Of a DNA stretch of 64,000 bases, positions 29,072-39,651 are shown piece after piece. Source of the DNA: Pseudomonas helleri (GTDB taxonomy: Bacteria; Pseudomonadota; Gammaproteobacteria; Pseudomonadales; Pseudomonadaceae). The position numbers and the translations under genes are program-made. Position 1 is the first letter of the stretch; each line of letters opens with the position of its first letter. Under the pieces are notes generated by a model. That model made no database searches, had not been told where the DNA came from, and saw only the letters and a list, made by a program, of their open reading frames with translations. Location of the stretch: the NCBI RefSeq assembly GCF_001043025.1, contig NZ_JYLD01000003.1:372001-436000 (forward strand), in the 5' to 3' direction.

Positions 29072-29796
29072 TGGCAACCCTGAAAGCCCAGCATCTGGCT
29101 AAAAGCTACAAGAGTCGCCAAGTGGTACGCGATGTCAGCCTGTCGATCGACAGCGGGCAGATCGTCGGCTTGCTCGGGCCTAACGGCGCGGGCAAAACCA
29201 CCTGTTTCTACATGATCGTCGGCCTGGTACAAGCCGATCAGGGCCGCGTGCTGATTGACGACCTGGACGTCAGCCACCAGCCCATGCACGGTCGCGCACG
29301 CGCCGGTATCGGCTACTTGCCGCAAGAAGCGTCGATTTTCCGCAAGCTGTCGGTCGCCGACAACATCATGGCGATTCTTGAGACACGCAAAGAGCTCGAC
29401 AAGGCTGGTCGCCGTAAAGAACTGGAAAGCCTGCTGCAGGAGTTCCATATCAATCACATCCGTGACAACCTCGGCATGAGTTTGTCCGGCGGTGAGCGTC
29501 GCCGTGTAGAAATCGCCCGCGCCCTGGCGACCAATCCCAAGTTCATCCTGCTCGATGAACCTTTTGCAGGCGTTGACCCCATCTCGGTGGGCGATATCAA
29601 GCAAATCATTCACCACCTTAAGGCCAAAGGCATTGGCGTGCTGATCACCGACCACAACGTCCGTGAAACGCTCGACATTTGCGAAACAGCCTACATCGTC
29701 AACGACGGTCAATTGATCGCCGAAGGCGATGCTGAAACAATTCTCGCCAACAAGTTGGTGCGAGAAGTGTATCTGGGTCACGAGTTCCGCCTCTAA
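29071..29796 (+). CDS. lptB: LPS export ABC ATPase LptB
   Basis: A 241-residue ABC ATPase. Walker A GPNGAGKT is at residues 36-43, the signature is [15 protein letters not shown], Walker B is [15 protein letters not shown]. It energises LPS extraction from the inner membrane with LptF/LptG (not in this window). Last gene of the kdsD-lptB run; rpoN follows after 225 bp. Confidence 0.97.
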   Translation: MATLKAQHLAKSYKSRQVVRDVSLSIDSGQIVGLLGPNGAGKTTCFYMIVGLVQADQGRVLIDDLDVSHQPMHGRARAGIGYLPQEASIFRKLSVADNIMAILETRKELDKAGRRKELESLLQEFHINHIRDNLGMSLSGGERRRVEIARALATNPKFILLDEPFAGVDPISVGDIKQIIHHLKAKGIGVLITDHNVRETLDICETAYIVNDGQLIAEGDAETILANKLVREVYLGHEFRL

Positions 29797-29932
29797 AGCT
29801 GCACCCTGAGCGCCATTTGAAGCATCAGGCAACCGCCCATGCTGCCAAATCCTTCAAGTGGCGCCCTCCCGCAGATCCCCCCCCCTAGCACAAACTTATT
29901 AAAAATGCCCCCTAGGCAAACGCCCCGCTTTC

Positions 29933-29948
29933 AGGCATATAATTTGCT
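29933..29948 (+). promoter_or_regulatory. rpoN promoter: sigma-70 -10 overlapped by a sigma-54-like site
   Basis: TATAAT lies at 29938-29943. The string AGGCATATAATTTGCT (29933-29948) has GG and GC separated by exactly ten bases and fits the sigma-54 form TGGCAYR-N4-TTGCW except for its first base. The two elements cannot be occupied together. This suggests feedback by the rpoN product on its own gene, as reported for P. putida rpoN. Confidence 0.5.
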
Positions 29949-30021
29949 TAAGTTTGGCGCTCACGCGCCCTGTAGTGGATGGCGCCATGCGCGCCGGCGA
30001 ATAAGGTGTTAAGCCCCTGCC

Positions 30022-31518
30022 ATGAAACCATCGCTAGTCTTGAGAATGGGCCAGCAGCTGACGATGACGCCTCAGCTGCAACAGGCCATCCGTTTGCTCC
30101 AACTGTCGACCCTGGACCTTCAACAGGAAATCCAGGAGGCCCTGGAATCCAACCCGATGCTCGAACGCCAGGAAGAAGGCGACGACTTCGACAACTCGGA
30201 CCCTCTGGCCGACAACATCGAGCAAAAACCCAGCAGCGATATTCAGGAGCCTTCCTACCAGCAAGAGTCCGCCCCTACCGTGGACAACCTGGAAGACGGC
30301 GACTGGAGCGAGCGCATCCCCAACGAACTGCCGGTCGACACGGCCTGGGAAGACATCTACCAGACCAGCGCCAGCAGCCTGCCCAGCAGCGATGATGACG
30401 AGTGGGACTTCACCACGCGCACCTCGGCCGGTGAGAGCTTGCAAAGCCATCTGTTGTGGCAATTGAACCTGGCACCGATGTCGGACACCGATCGCCTGAT
30501 CGCCGTGACACTCATCGACTGCATCAACAACCAGGGTTACCTCGACGAAACACTCGAAGAGATTCTGGAAGCCTTTGATCCAGAACTCGATATCGAACTC
30601 GACGAGATCGAAGCCGTCCTGCACCGCATCCAACAATTTGAGCCAGCCGGCATTGGCGCCCGCAACCTGGGCGAGTGCTTGCTGCTGCAACTGCGCCAGT
30701 TGCCCGCCAAGACGCCCTGGATCAACGAAGCCAAGCGCCTGGTCACCGACTACATCGACTTGCTCGGCGCGCGTGACTACAGCCAGCTGATGCGGCGCAT
30801 GAAGCTCAAAGAAGACGAGCTGCGCCAGGTCATTGAACTGGTGCAAAGCCTCAACCCGCGTCCAGGTTCGCAAATCGAGTCCAGCGAAGCGGAATACGTG
30901 GTTCCTGACGTCATCGTTCGCAAGGACAACGACCGCTGGCTCGTCGAGCTGAACCAAGAATCGGTGCCACGCCTGCGGGTCAACCCGCAATACGCAGGCT
31001 TCGTACGCCGTGCCGATACCAGCGCCGACAACACCTTCATGCGCAACCAGTTGCAAGAAGCCCGCTGGTTTATCAAAAGCCTGCAGAGCCGCAATGAAAC
31101 GCTGATGAAAGTAGCGACCCAAATCGTCGAGCATCAGCGTGGCTTTCTGGAATATGGCGATGAGGCCATGAAGCCGCTGGTACTGCATGACATCGCAGAA
31201 GCGGTCGGCATGCACGAATCAACGATTTCGCGCGTCACCACACAAAAATTCATGCATACCCCGCGCGGTATTTATGAATTGAAGTACTTTTTTTCCAGCC
31301 ACGTCAGCACCTCGGAAGGCGGTGAATGCTCGTCCACCGCGATCCGCGCGATCATCAAAAAACTGGTCGCCGCTGAAAATCAGAAAAAGCCGTTGAGTGA
31401 CAGCAAGATCGCTGGTTTACTGGAGGCACAAGGTATTCAGGTGGCCCGTCGGACCGTCGCCAAGTACCGCGAATCCCTTGGGATTGCGCCTTCGAGCGAA
31501 CGCAAGCGTTTGATGTAA
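30022..31518 (+). CDS. rpoN: RNA polymerase sigma-54 factor
   Basis: A 498-residue sigma-54. The glutamine/leucine-rich activator region I is residues 1-50 ([25 protein letters not shown]). An acidic region II follows (about 55-130). The core-binding domain, the helix-turn-helix ([28 protein letters not shown]) and the C-terminal RpoN box [10 protein letters not shown] (near residue 477) complete it. It directs transcription of nitrogen, flagellar and many other genes with enhancer-binding proteins. Conserved order rpoN-hpf-ptsN-rapZ-ptsO. Confidence 0.98.
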   Translation: MKPSLVLRMGQQLTMTPQLQQAIRLLQLSTLDLQQEIQEALESNPMLERQEEGDDFDNSDPLADNIEQKPSSDIQEPSYQQESAPTVDNLEDGDWSERIPNELPVDTAWEDIYQTSASSLPSSDDDEWDFTTRTSAGESLQSHLLWQLNLAPMSDTDRLIAVTLIDCINNQGYLDETLEEILEAFDPELDIELDEIEAVLHRIQQFEPAGIGARNLGECLLLQLRQLPAKTPWINEAKRLVTDYIDLLGARDYSQLMRRMKLKEDELRQVIELVQSLNPRPGSQIESSEAEYVVPDVIVRKDNDRWLVELNQESVPRLRVNPQYAGFVRRADTSADNTFMRNQLQEARWFIKSLQSRNETLMKVATQIVEHQRGFLEYGDEAMKPLVLHDIAEAVGMHESTISRVTTQKFMHTPRGIYELKYFFSSHVSTSEGGECSSTAIRAIIKKLVAAENQKKPLSDSKIAGLLEAQGIQVARRTVAKYRESLGIAPSSERKRLM

Positions 31519-31537
31519 GTACGGGTCACAGCGTTTC

Positions 31538-31563
31538 AGTGGCAGGCGCTTCGGCCTGTCACT
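31538..31563 (+). terminator. Hairpin between rpoN and hpf (partial terminator)
   Basis: AGTGGCAGGC pairs with GCCTGTCACT (one mismatch or wobble) around a short loop, followed by TTTATG. The T-tract is short, so it may only reduce read-through and let hpf-ptsN be expressed separately from rpoN. Confidence 0.5.
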
Positions 31564-31593
31564 TTATGCAATGGCAACAGAAGGAGAAACTGT

Positions 31594-31902
31594 ATGCAAG
31601 TCAACATCAGTGGACAACATCTGGACGTCACCCCAGCGCTGCGCGAATCGATCGATGACAAACTCAAACGCCTGGAACAGCACTACGACAAAATCACCAA
31701 CGTGCAGGTGATCCTCTCTGTTGAAAAGCATCAACATAAAATCGAAGCCACTCTCAATATTCCCGGTGGAGAAGTTGTCGCCAATGCGGTCAATGAAGAC
31801 ATGTACGCCGCTATCGACAGCCTCTACGAGAAGCTTGATCGCCAACTGATAAAGCATAAGGAAAAGACCCAAAGGCAGCTCCAGGGCGCAACGGGTCGCT
31901 AA
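31594..31902 (+). CDS. hpf: Ribosome hibernation promoting factor
   Basis: A 102-residue short-form HPF (the ORF102 downstream of rpoN). The sequence QVNISGQHLDVTPALRESIDDKLKRLEQHYDKI and the RaiA-like fold are typical. It binds the 30S decoding region and helps form inactive 100S ribosomes in stationary phase. AAGGAGAAA is close to the start. The long C-terminal dimerisation domain is absent, as expected in gamma-proteobacteria, where RMF is used. Confidence 0.94.
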   Translation: MQVNISGQHLDVTPALRESIDDKLKRLEQHYDKITNVQVILSVEKHQHKIEATLNIPGGEVVANAVNEDMYAAIDSLYEKLDRQLIKHKEKTQRQLQGATGR

Positions 31903-31914
31903 TACTCCATCACC

Positions 31915-32379
31915 ATGATTCGACTTGAAAATATCCTGACCCCCGGCCGTTCCTTGGTGAACGCGCCGGGCGGCAGTAAAAAGCGCGCACTCGAACAAGT
32001 TGCCAACCTGATCAGCCGGGAAGTACCTGATCTGGACGCGCAAAAAGTGTTTGAGGCGCTGATCGCCCGTGAAAAACTGGGTTCCACCGGTTTTGGTAAC
32101 GGCATCGCAATACCTCATTGCCGTCTGGCTGGCTGCGAGTCGCCCATCAGCGCCTTGCTGCACCTGGACGCCCCCATAGATTTCGACGCCATCGATGGCG
32201 CACCGGTCGACCTTTTGTTCGTTTTGCTGGTGCCACAAGCGGCTACCGATGCGCACCTGGAACTGCTCCGGCAGATCGCCAGCATGCTCGACCGCAAAGA
32301 CGTGCGTGACAGATTGCGCAACGCACCCAGCAACGAAGCGTTGTATCAGGTTGTTCTGGACGTACAGAACGGTCATTAA
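31915..32379 (+). CDS. ptsN: Nitrogen-PTS EIIA protein PtsN
   Basis: A 154-residue EIIA(Ntr). The phosphorylated histidine is His68 in [10 protein letters not shown]. It receives phosphate from PtsP via PtsO (NPr) and signals nitrogen/carbon and potassium status; in P. putida it modulates the sigma-54 Pu promoter. Lies 12 bases after hpf and 2 before rapZ. Confidence 0.96.
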   Translation: MIRLENILTPGRSLVNAPGGSKKRALEQVANLISREVPDLDAQKVFEALIAREKLGSTGFGNGIAIPHCRLAGCESPISALLHLDAPIDFDAIDGAPVDLLFVLLVPQAATDAHLELLRQIASMLDRKDVRDRLRNAPSNEALYQVVLDVQNGH

Positions 32380-32381
32380 TC

Positions 32382-33239
32382 ATGCGCTTAGTCATTGTCA
32401 GCGGACGCTCCGGCTCCGGAAAAAGTACAGCCCTCGCGGTCCTCGAAGACAACGGTTTTTATTGCATCGACAACCTGCCGGCCGGCTTGCTGCCTGAGCT
32501 GGCGGAACGCGCACTGATCCACACAGAATTACCGCAACCGCTGGTCGCCGTCTCCATTGATGCGCGTAACCTGCCGAGCCACCTGTCGCGCTTTCCGCAA
32601 TTGCTTGAGGAAGTGCGCAACCGGCATATCCAGTGCGATGTCCTGTATCTGGATGCCGATGAAGAAACCCTGCTCAAGCGCTTCTCTGAAACCCGTCGTC
32701 GGCACCCGCTGAGCAGTGAGAGCCGCTCGCTGGCAGAGGCCATTCGCGATGAAACCCACTTGCTCGGGCCGATTGCCGACCTCGCCGACCTGACCGTCAA
32801 CACCACCAATCTGAACCTGTATCAGTTGCGCGATACGATCAAGTTGCGCCTGCTGAACAAGCCCGAACCGGGCACAGCGTTCCTGATTGAATCGTTTGGC
32901 TTCAAGCGCGGCATGCCGGTAGACGCTGACTTGGTGTTTGACGTGCGCTGCCTGCCCAACCCGTACTGGAAACCGGAACTGCGCGAGCAATCAGGCCTGG
33001 ATCAACCCGTGGCGGATTACCTCGCTGCACAGCCGGATGTTGAAGAGATGTTTCAGGACATCTCCAGCTACCTGCTTAAATGGCTACCCCGCTTTGCCGC
33101 CAGCAATCGTGCTTATGTGACCATTGCTATCGGCTGCACAGGCGGCCATCACCGATCGGTGTATCTGACCGAACGGCTTGGCAAATGCCTGCAAGAAACT
33201 CTTAAGAACGTCCAGGTTCGCCACCGCGACCTGACTTGA
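32382..33239 (+). CDS. rapZ: RNase adapter protein RapZ
   Basis: A 285-residue RapZ. The P-loop GRSGSGKS is at residues 8-15, and the C-terminal half carries [18 protein letters not shown], the basic phosphate-binding region. In enterobacteria RapZ controls glmS through small RNAs and RNase E; whether the same RNA partners exist in Pseudomonas is unclear. Embedded in the nitrogen-PTS operon. Confidence 0.95.
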   Translation: MRLVIVSGRSGSGKSTALAVLEDNGFYCIDNLPAGLLPELAERALIHTELPQPLVAVSIDARNLPSHLSRFPQLLEEVRNRHIQCDVLYLDADEETLLKRFSETRRRHPLSSESRSLAEAIRDETHLLGPIADLADLTVNTTNLNLYQLRDTIKLRLLNKPEPGTAFLIESFGFKRGMPVDADLVFDVRCLPNPYWKPELREQSGLDQPVADYLAAQPDVEEMFQDISSYLLKWLPRFAASNRAYVTIAIGCTGGHHRSVYLTERLGKCLQETLKNVQVRHRDLT

Positions 33240-33255
33240 AAGGACCCACCCCGCG

Positions 33256-33528
33256 ATGCCTGCTCTGGAAATCGAAATCATCAACAAACTGGGCTTGCAC
33301 GCTCGAGCATCAGCAAAATTCGTCGGCGTCGCCGGGAAGTTTCCGTGTCAGGTAAGAGCGGGTCGTACCCCTGAATCCATGGTCGACGGCAAGAGCATCA
33401 TGGCCATGATGATGCTCGCTGCCGGCAAAGGCACCAAGATCCATTTGAAGACCGAAGGCGAGCAGGAACAGGAAGCGCTCGACGCACTGGTCAAGCTCAT
33501 CAACAACTACTTCGATGAGGGTGAGTGA
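33256..33528 (+). CDS. ptsO: Nitrogen-PTS phosphocarrier NPr
   Basis: A 90-residue HPr-like protein. The phospho-histidine is His15 in KLGLHARAS. Ser47 in GKSIMAMMML corresponds to the regulatory serine of HPr. It passes phosphate from PtsP to PtsN. Last gene of the rpoN operon; a palindromic repeat follows 18 bases after the stop. Confidence 0.96.
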   Translation: MPALEIEIINKLGLHARASAKFVGVAGKFPCQVRAGRTPESMVDGKSIMAMMMLAAGKGTKIHLKTEGEQEQEALDALVKLINNYFDEGE

Positions 33529-33546
33529 AGAACAGCCCGGTGTAAC

Positions 33547-33611
33547 TGTAGGAGCGAGCTTGCCTCGCGATCTTTTAAGATCAAAAGATCGCGAGGCAAG
33601 CTCGCTCCTAC
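33547..33611. repeat. Palindromic intergenic repeat, copy 3 of 6
   Basis: Both TGTAGGAGC-type arms are intact apart from the final bases (right end reads CCTACG). The loop is TTTTAAGATCAAAA. It sits between the convergent ends of ptsO and the ZIP transporter gene. Confidence 0.85.
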
Positions 33612-33638
33612 GGGTTTGTTGGGGATCAATACAGGGCG

Positions 33639-34532
33639 TTAGCCCAGTGCGGTGTCCATCACCATCATCAGGCAAAAGCCGATGCACAAGCCCAGGCTTG
33701 CGAGCTTTTCGTGACCGTTGCGCCGCGATTCGGGGATCACTTCTTGAGTGACCACCAACAACATCGCACCCGCCGCCAACGCCAGTCCAAATGGCAATAA
33801 CACTTCGGCCAGGTTCACTAGCCAGGCACACAGCAGCGCAAATACCGGCTCAACCAGGCCGGAGGCCGCACCGATCAAGAACGCCTTGACCCGCGACATG
33901 CCTGCACCCGCCAGTACCAGCGCGATCACCAGGCCCTCCGGGACGTCCTGCAAGGCAATGCCCATCGCCAGGCTGTCAGCATCTGGCATGCCGCCGCCCG
34001 CTGACACCCCGACCGCCATCCCTTCCGGGATGTTGTGCGCAATGATGGCAATCACGAACAGCCAGATGCGCGGCGCAATCACGGGCTCGCCGGGCTTGCT
34101 GATGATCATTTCAGGGGCAGCCCCGGAGACCTTGAGGTCGACCAGAAACAGAAAGAATGCCCCCAGCAAAATACCCGCACTGACCAGGCCGCTAGCGCCC
34201 CATGACGACAGCCCAAGATTTTGCGCCGCCGCAATGCCCGGCACAATCAACGAGAATGCCGTGGCCGCCAACATGACCCCCGCCCCAAAACCCAGCAAGG
34301 TGTCGCTTACCGCAACCGGCATTTTGCGGATAACCAATACCGGCACGGCGCCCAAAGCGGTGCCCAGCGCACACAGCGCACCGCCTTGCAGAGCCCGCAA
34401 CAACCTGGGTTCAAGATCCAGCCAGACCAACCCCTTGGCCACCAGCAAGGCCGTGCCCGCCAACAGCAAGAGCGTGCCCAGCGCATAGCGGAACATCCGC
34501 ACGCCACCCACCGCTAATATTTGCGTGCCCAT
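33639..34532 (-). CDS. ZIP-family metal transporter
   Basis: A 297-residue membrane protein with about eight helices. The ZIP metal sites are visible as HNIPEGMAVG (helix 4) and DVPEGLVIAL (helix 5), which bind zinc or other divalent metals. The family imports metal into the cytoplasm. Two starts are possible: ATG 34532 with AAGGA upstream, or ATG 34496 with a GGTGG site, which would begin the first helix directly. It lies 27 bp downstream of sodA on the same strand, so co-transcription with the iron/manganese-linked sodA operon is possible, which would hint at manganese or iron. Confidence 0.87.
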   Translation of the reverse strand: MGTQILAVGGVRMFRYALGTLLLLAGTALLVAKGLVWLDLEPRLLRALQGGALCALGTALGAVPVLVIRKMPVAVSDTLLGFGAGVMLAATAFSLIVPGIAAAQNLGLSSWGASGLVSAGILLGAFFLFLVDLKVSGAAPEMIISKPGEPVIAPRIWLFVIAIIAHNIPEGMAVGVSAGGGMPDADSLAMGIALQDVPEGLVIALVLAGAGMSRVKAFLIGAASGLVEPVFALLCAWLVNLAEVLLPFGLALAAGAMLLVVTQEVIPESRRNGHEKLASLGLCIGFCLMMVMDTALG

Positions 34533-34559
34533 AATCTGCCTGAATCCTTCTTGGTCGGC

Positions 34560-35171
34560 TTAGGCAATCGCAGCTGCATAGCGCCGCTCGACTTCGGGCC
34601 AATTAATCACGTTGTAAAACGCATTAATGTATTCCGGACGGCGGTTCTGATAACGCAGGTAGTAAGCGTGCTCCCAAACGTCCAGCCCCAGAATCGGGGT
34701 GTTGCCGTTCATCAGTGGGCTGTCCTGGTTACCGCTGCTTTCGATGATCAGTTTTTTCTCGGGGTTCACGCTGAGCCAGGCCCAGCCGCTGCCGAAACGG
34801 GTCAAGGCCGCTTTGGTGAAGTTTTCCTTGAACGTCTCCAGCCCACCCAGCTGTTCATCAATGGCCTTGGCCAATGCGCCTTTTGGGGTGCCGCCGCCGG
34901 TTGGGCTCATGACTTCCCAGAACAGTGAGTGGTTGGCATGCCCGCCGCCCTGGTTGATCACCGCTGCACGCAGTTTTTCTGGCAGTTCCTGGACGCTGGC
35001 GACCAGTTTTTCAACTGGCCATTTTGCCCACTCCGTGCCATCGACCGCGGCATTGAGGTTGTTGATGTAGGTCTGATGGTGCTTGGTGTAGTGAATTTCC
35101 ATGGTTTGCGCATCGATATGCGGCTCAAGCGCGTCGTAGGCGTAAGGCAAGGCAGGCAAGGTGTAAGTCAT
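34560..35171 (-). CDS. sodA: Superoxide dismutase (Mn type)
   Basis: A 203-residue Fe/Mn superoxide dismutase. Metal ligands lie in HYTKHHQTY (His27), NHSLFW and DVWEHAYYL. The [11 protein letters not shown] form and its place downstream of fumC-orfX mark it as the manganese enzyme SodA, made when iron is short. It converts superoxide to peroxide in the cytoplasm. It begins two bases after the orfX stop. Confidence 0.95.
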   Translation of the reverse strand: MTYTLPALPYAYDALEPHIDAQTMEIHYTKHHQTYINNLNAAVDGTEWAKWPVEKLVASVQELPEKLRAAVINQGGGHANHSLFWEVMSPTGGGTPKGALAKAIDEQLGGLETFKENFTKAALTRFGSGWAWLSVNPEKKLIIESSGNQDSPLMNGNTPILGLDVWEHAYYLRYQNRRPEYINAFYNVINWPEVERRYAAAIA

Positions 35172-35172
35172 A

Positions 35173-35622
35173 TCAATGTGCTCCTGAGTGATGGCCGCTG
35201 ACGGTTGAGAATTCGTGACTTGACTGAGCCACAGGGCTTTTGAGCAACAGCTCGGAACGCGGGTATTCGCCGTGATCGCTGATAAAGTTCAAAAGCTCAA
35301 CGTAGGTTTTGCTGCTCTGACGCAGCGCTGCTTCACGCAGCGCAGGCGCCAGGCGGGGGTTCTGCATGGTTTGCAGTAACCGCTGGTGAATCGCGCACAG
35401 GTACTCAACGCTCTCCTCCGGCTGGTTAAGGCGCAAATGCAGATCCGCCAGGTTGTGGTGGGAAATGACACAGGCCGCCACTGCTTCGTCGGCATCACTC
35501 CAGCGCTCAAACAGCACTTGTGCCAGTGCCAGCGCCTGCAAGTAATGTTCTCGAGCATCGACCAGCTCGCCCTCAGCGAAACAGCGGTTGGCTCTTTCGA
35601 TCGTGCGTTTCCAGTGCTCCAT
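35173..35622 (-). CDS. OrfX of the fumC-sodA operon (helical, TPR-like)
   Basis: A 149-residue, mostly helical protein that matches the gene called orfX between fumC and sodA in P. aeruginosa. The helical pairs ([50 protein letters not shown]) look like tetratricopeptide repeats, so it may bind another protein. Function unknown. ATG 35622 has GGAGG six bases before it; an upstream GTG/ATG adds four residues and covers that site. Confidence 0.85.
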   Translation of the reverse strand: MEHWKRTIERANRCFAEGELVDAREHYLQALALAQVLFERWSDADEAVAACVISHHNLADLHLRLNQPEESVEYLCAIHQRLLQTMQNPRLAPALREAALRQSSKTYVELLNFISDHGEYPRSELLLKSPVAQSSHEFSTVSGHHSGAH

Positions 35623-35655
35623 GTGAACCTCCAAAGCAGTGTGTGGGGCGTGGGG

Positions 35656-37024
<1,369 letters not shown>

Positions 37025-37032
<8 letters not shown>

Positions 37033-37420
37033 CAGGAAATCCTTGCAGCAGTTCTGTTAAAGAAATTGAAGGTTCGAGTTCGCAGGTCGCCAATTGCCAG
37101 GCAAAGCTTTGCCAGCGCTTGAGGCGGCAGTTACACAGGGCTTGAGTTTCCATGTCGCGCAGCGGGCGCCATGCATGGTCCAGGCACAGGTTGCGCCAGT
37201 GCCACGGCAGGGCCGTATCAGCGGCGGTGTCCAGCAAGAGCCGGAACGCGGTAGCAGAAATCATCCAGGGAGAAGTCGCCGTGCAACCGGCCAGGTATCG
37301 GCCTTCGGCCAGATAGTGCTCAATCAGGCGCGGCTCGTCGGGCGCCAGGCCGCAACGGATCTGGCGGCTCATCCAGCGCCAGCTTTCCAGATAAGGGCCT
37401 TCATGCAAAGCTGAACTCAT
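37025..37420 (-). CDS. fagA: Fur-associated protein FagA
   Basis: A 131-residue protein matching FagA, the first gene of the iron-repressed fagA-fumC-orfX-sodA operon of P. aeruginosa. It has many Trp and Cys residues (ESWRWMSRQIRCGL, WHWRNLCLDHAW, CNCRLKRW). Function unknown; the CNC pair and other cysteines may bind metal. Its start is 16 bp downstream of the Fur-box array. Confidence 0.85.
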
Positions 37421-37435
37421 GACCTAGGCTCGCTC

Positions 37436-37473
37436 GATAATGAGATTCATTATTAAGCGATATTGATTATCAA
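37436..37473 (-). promoter_or_regulatory. Fur-box array and promoter of fagA-fumC-orfX-sodA
   Basis: A first box, GATAATGAGATTCATTATT (37436-37454), matches the 19-bp GATAATGATAATCATTATC consensus at nearly every position. A second partial box (GATATTGATTATCA, 37460-37473) follows at once. On the minus strand TTGTTT-N17-TAATAA is a plausible promoter inside the array, so bound Fur-Fe would block it. Expression expected in iron starvation. Confidence 0.85.
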
Positions 37474-37498
37474 AACAAGCCTGCGTTAGGCACACACC

Positions 37499-37564
37499 TG
37501 TAGGAGCGAGCTTGCCTCTCGATCTTTCAAGATCAAAAGATCGCGAGGCAAGCTCGCTCCTACA
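37499..37564. repeat. Palindromic intergenic repeat, copy 4 of 6
   Basis: Left arm altered to CCTCTCGATC; right arm canonical. Unlike copies at convergent gene ends, this one lies between tandem leftward genes, after the pmbA terminator and just upstream of the Fur boxes of fagA. Confidence 0.85.
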
Positions 37565-37575
37565 GAGGTTGGGTT

Positions 37576-37613
37576 AAAAAAAAGGCGTATCACCCGTGAA
37601 GGTGATACGCCTT
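37576..37613 (-). terminator. Terminator of pmbA
   Basis: Perfect 11-bp stem: GGCGTATCACC (37584-37594) and GGTGATACGCC (37601-37611). On the minus strand it is followed by eight T. Confidence 0.9.
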
Positions 37614-37631
37614 GATTGCAACCGGGAAGGT

Positions 37632-38978
37632 TTAGCTGCCCGCGACGGTCATTCGTTCGATCAGCACCGAGCCGGTGCGGATGTTGCTGCGCAGTTCCAA
37701 GTCGTTACCCACGGCAACGATCTGTTTGAACATGTCGCGCATGTTGCCCGCGATGGTCACTTCTTGAACCGGGAACTGGATTTCACCGTTCTCAACCCAG
37801 AAACCCGCTGCGCCACGGGAGTAGTCGCCCGTGACCATGTTCAGGCCGCTGCCCATCAGTTCAGTCACCAGCAACCCCCGGCCCATGCGGCGGATCAGGG
37901 CCGCCTGGTCTTCGTCACCGTGGGTCACGAACAGGTTGTGCACGCCACCCGCGTTGGCGGTGCTGGGCAGGCCCAGTTTGCGGCCGGAATAGGTGCTGAG
38001 GATGTAGGACACCAACTCGCCATCCTTGATAAACGGTTTGGCGTAAGTCGCCAGGCCGTCGTTATCGAAGGAGGAACTGCCCATGGCACGGACCAGATGC
38101 GGACGCTCGTCCAAGGTCAGCCATTCAGGGAAAATCTGCTGCCCCAACGCATCCAGCAAGAACGACGATTTACGGTACAGGTTGCCCCCCGAAATCGCGC
38201 CCAAAAAGCTGCCGAACAAGCCACCGGCCAGTTCAGCCGAGAACAATACCGGGACTTCGCAGGTCGGCACCGGGCGCGAACCCAGGCGGCGAGCGGCGCG
38301 TTCTGCGGCGCGCTGGCCGATGCTGACGGCGTCCATCAGCAACTCGCCCTGGCAGTTCACGTCATACCAGTAGTCACGCTGCATTTGCCCGTCGCCTTCG
38401 GCGATCATCACGCAGCTCAAGCTGTGCCGGGTAGACGCTGAACCACCGATAAAGCCATTGCTGTTGCCATACACCCGGCAGCCCTGATGAGTGCTGAGGG
38501 TGGTGCCGTCGGCGTTTTTGATGCGGCTGTCAGCGTCAAAAGCCGCAGCTTCGCAGGCCAAGGCCTTTTCGATGGCTTGTTCCGGGGTGATGTCCCAAGT
38601 GTGGAACACATCAAAATCTTTCAGGTCGCGGGCCATCAGGCTGGCGTCGGCCAGGCCCGAGCTTTCGTCTTCGGAGGTGTGCTTGGCAATTGCCAAAGCG
38701 GCCGCGACGGTTTCGCGGATAGCATCCGGGCCGCTGGCCGAGGTGCTGGCCGAGCCTTTACGCTGTCCCACATAGAGCGTGATGCCAAAACCCTGATCGC
38801 GATTGAACTCAACGGTTTCGACTTCGCGCTGGCGTACAGAGGTCGACAGGCCCTGCTCCAGCGACACCGCGACTTCGCAGGCGCTGGCGCCCTGGCGCTT
38901 GGCTTCGGCGATGATTTGCTCGACCTGCTGTTGCAGTGCCGGCAAGGCCTGCGGGCCGACGCTTTGTACTGCACTCAT
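37632..38978 (-). CDS. pmbA: Metalloprotease PmbA (TldE)
   Basis: A 448-residue TldE/PmbA, the partner of TldD in the heterodimeric TldD/TldE protease that trims peptides such as microcin precursors and degrades CcdA-like antitoxins. PmbA itself lacks the HExxxH zinc motif, as expected. Conserved parts are NRDQGFGITLYVGQRKGSAST and TGDYSRGAAGFWVENGEIQFPVQEVTIAGN. ATG 38978 has GGAG seven bases before it. TldD lies 0.7 kb away on the same strand, separated by darP. Confidence 0.95.
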   Translation of the reverse strand: MSAVQSVGPQALPALQQQVEQIIAEAKRQGASACEVAVSLEQGLSTSVRQREVETVEFNRDQGFGITLYVGQRKGSASTSASGPDAIRETVAAALAIAKHTSEDESSGLADASLMARDLKDFDVFHTWDITPEQAIEKALACEAAAFDADSRIKNADGTTLSTHQGCRVYGNSNGFIGGSASTRHSLSCVMIAEGDGQMQRDYWYDVNCQGELLMDAVSIGQRAAERAARRLGSRPVPTCEVPVLFSAELAGGLFGSFLGAISGGNLYRKSSFLLDALGQQIFPEWLTLDERPHLVRAMGSSSFDNDGLATYAKPFIKDGELVSYILSTYSGRKLGLPSTANAGGVHNLFVTHGDEDQAALIRRMGRGLLVTELMGSGLNMVTGDYSRGAAGFWVENGEIQFPVQEVTIAGNMRDMFKQIVAVGNDLELRSNIRTGSVLIERMTVAGS

Positions 38979-39085
38979 GGTTTTCTCCACTCAAATTCTG
39001 TTTTCGGTAGGGCCGCCGAGCGACCAGGCCGGACAAGCGGCCTCCGACTGGTTATCATGGCGGCGTTTCTTTGCGGACTGCCACC

Positions 39086-39607
39086 ATGGTTGATTCTTAC
39101 GACGACGCCTTCGACGGCGAAAAAAGCAAAACACAGGTCAAAAAAGAGCTGCACGCTCTGGTTGATCTGGGCGAGCGCCTTACAACGCTCAAGCCTGATT
39201 TGCTGAACAAAATGCCTTTGACTGACGCTATGCGTAAGGCTCTGGCAGATGCTCCAAAACACACGGCTCATATTGCGCGCAAGCGCCATCTGATGTTCAT
39301 CGGCAAGCTGATGCGCGATCAACCGATCGACGAAATTCTTGCTTTGATCGATCAAGTCGATGCCTCTTCTCGCCAATACAACGAGCGTTTCCACAACCTC
39401 GAGCGCTGGCGTGATCGCCTGCTCGAAGGCGACGACGCTGTACTGGAAAAATTTGTTGTCGAGTTCCCTGAGGCTGACCGCCAGCAAATGCGCTCGGTCA
39501 TCCGTCAGGCCAAACACGAACTGGCTCATAACAAGGCACCGGCCTCAAGCCGCAAATTGTTCAAGTACATTCGTGGGTTGGACGAGACGCAACGCGGTCT
39601 GCGTTAA
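39086..39607 (+). CDS. darP: Ribosome-biogenesis protein DarP (YjgA)
   Basis: A 173-residue YjgA/DarP protein, a 50S assembly factor. The sequence is highly charged and helical ([22 protein letters not shown]; the end [20 protein letters not shown] is the family tail). It is the only rightward gene between pmbA and tldD. The ATG at 39086 is the family start. Confidence 0.92.
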   Translation: MVDSYDDAFDGEKSKTQVKKELHALVDLGERLTTLKPDLLNKMPLTDAMRKALADAPKHTAHIARKRHLMFIGKLMRDQPIDEILALIDQVDASSRQYNERFHNLERWRDRLLEGDDAVLEKFVVEFPEADRQQMRSVIRQAKHELAHNKAPASSRKLFKYIRGLDETQRGLR

Positions 39608-39651
39608 ATCTCGTACGTGGGTGGGTTGCCCTGCAACCCACCTGCTCCCCA

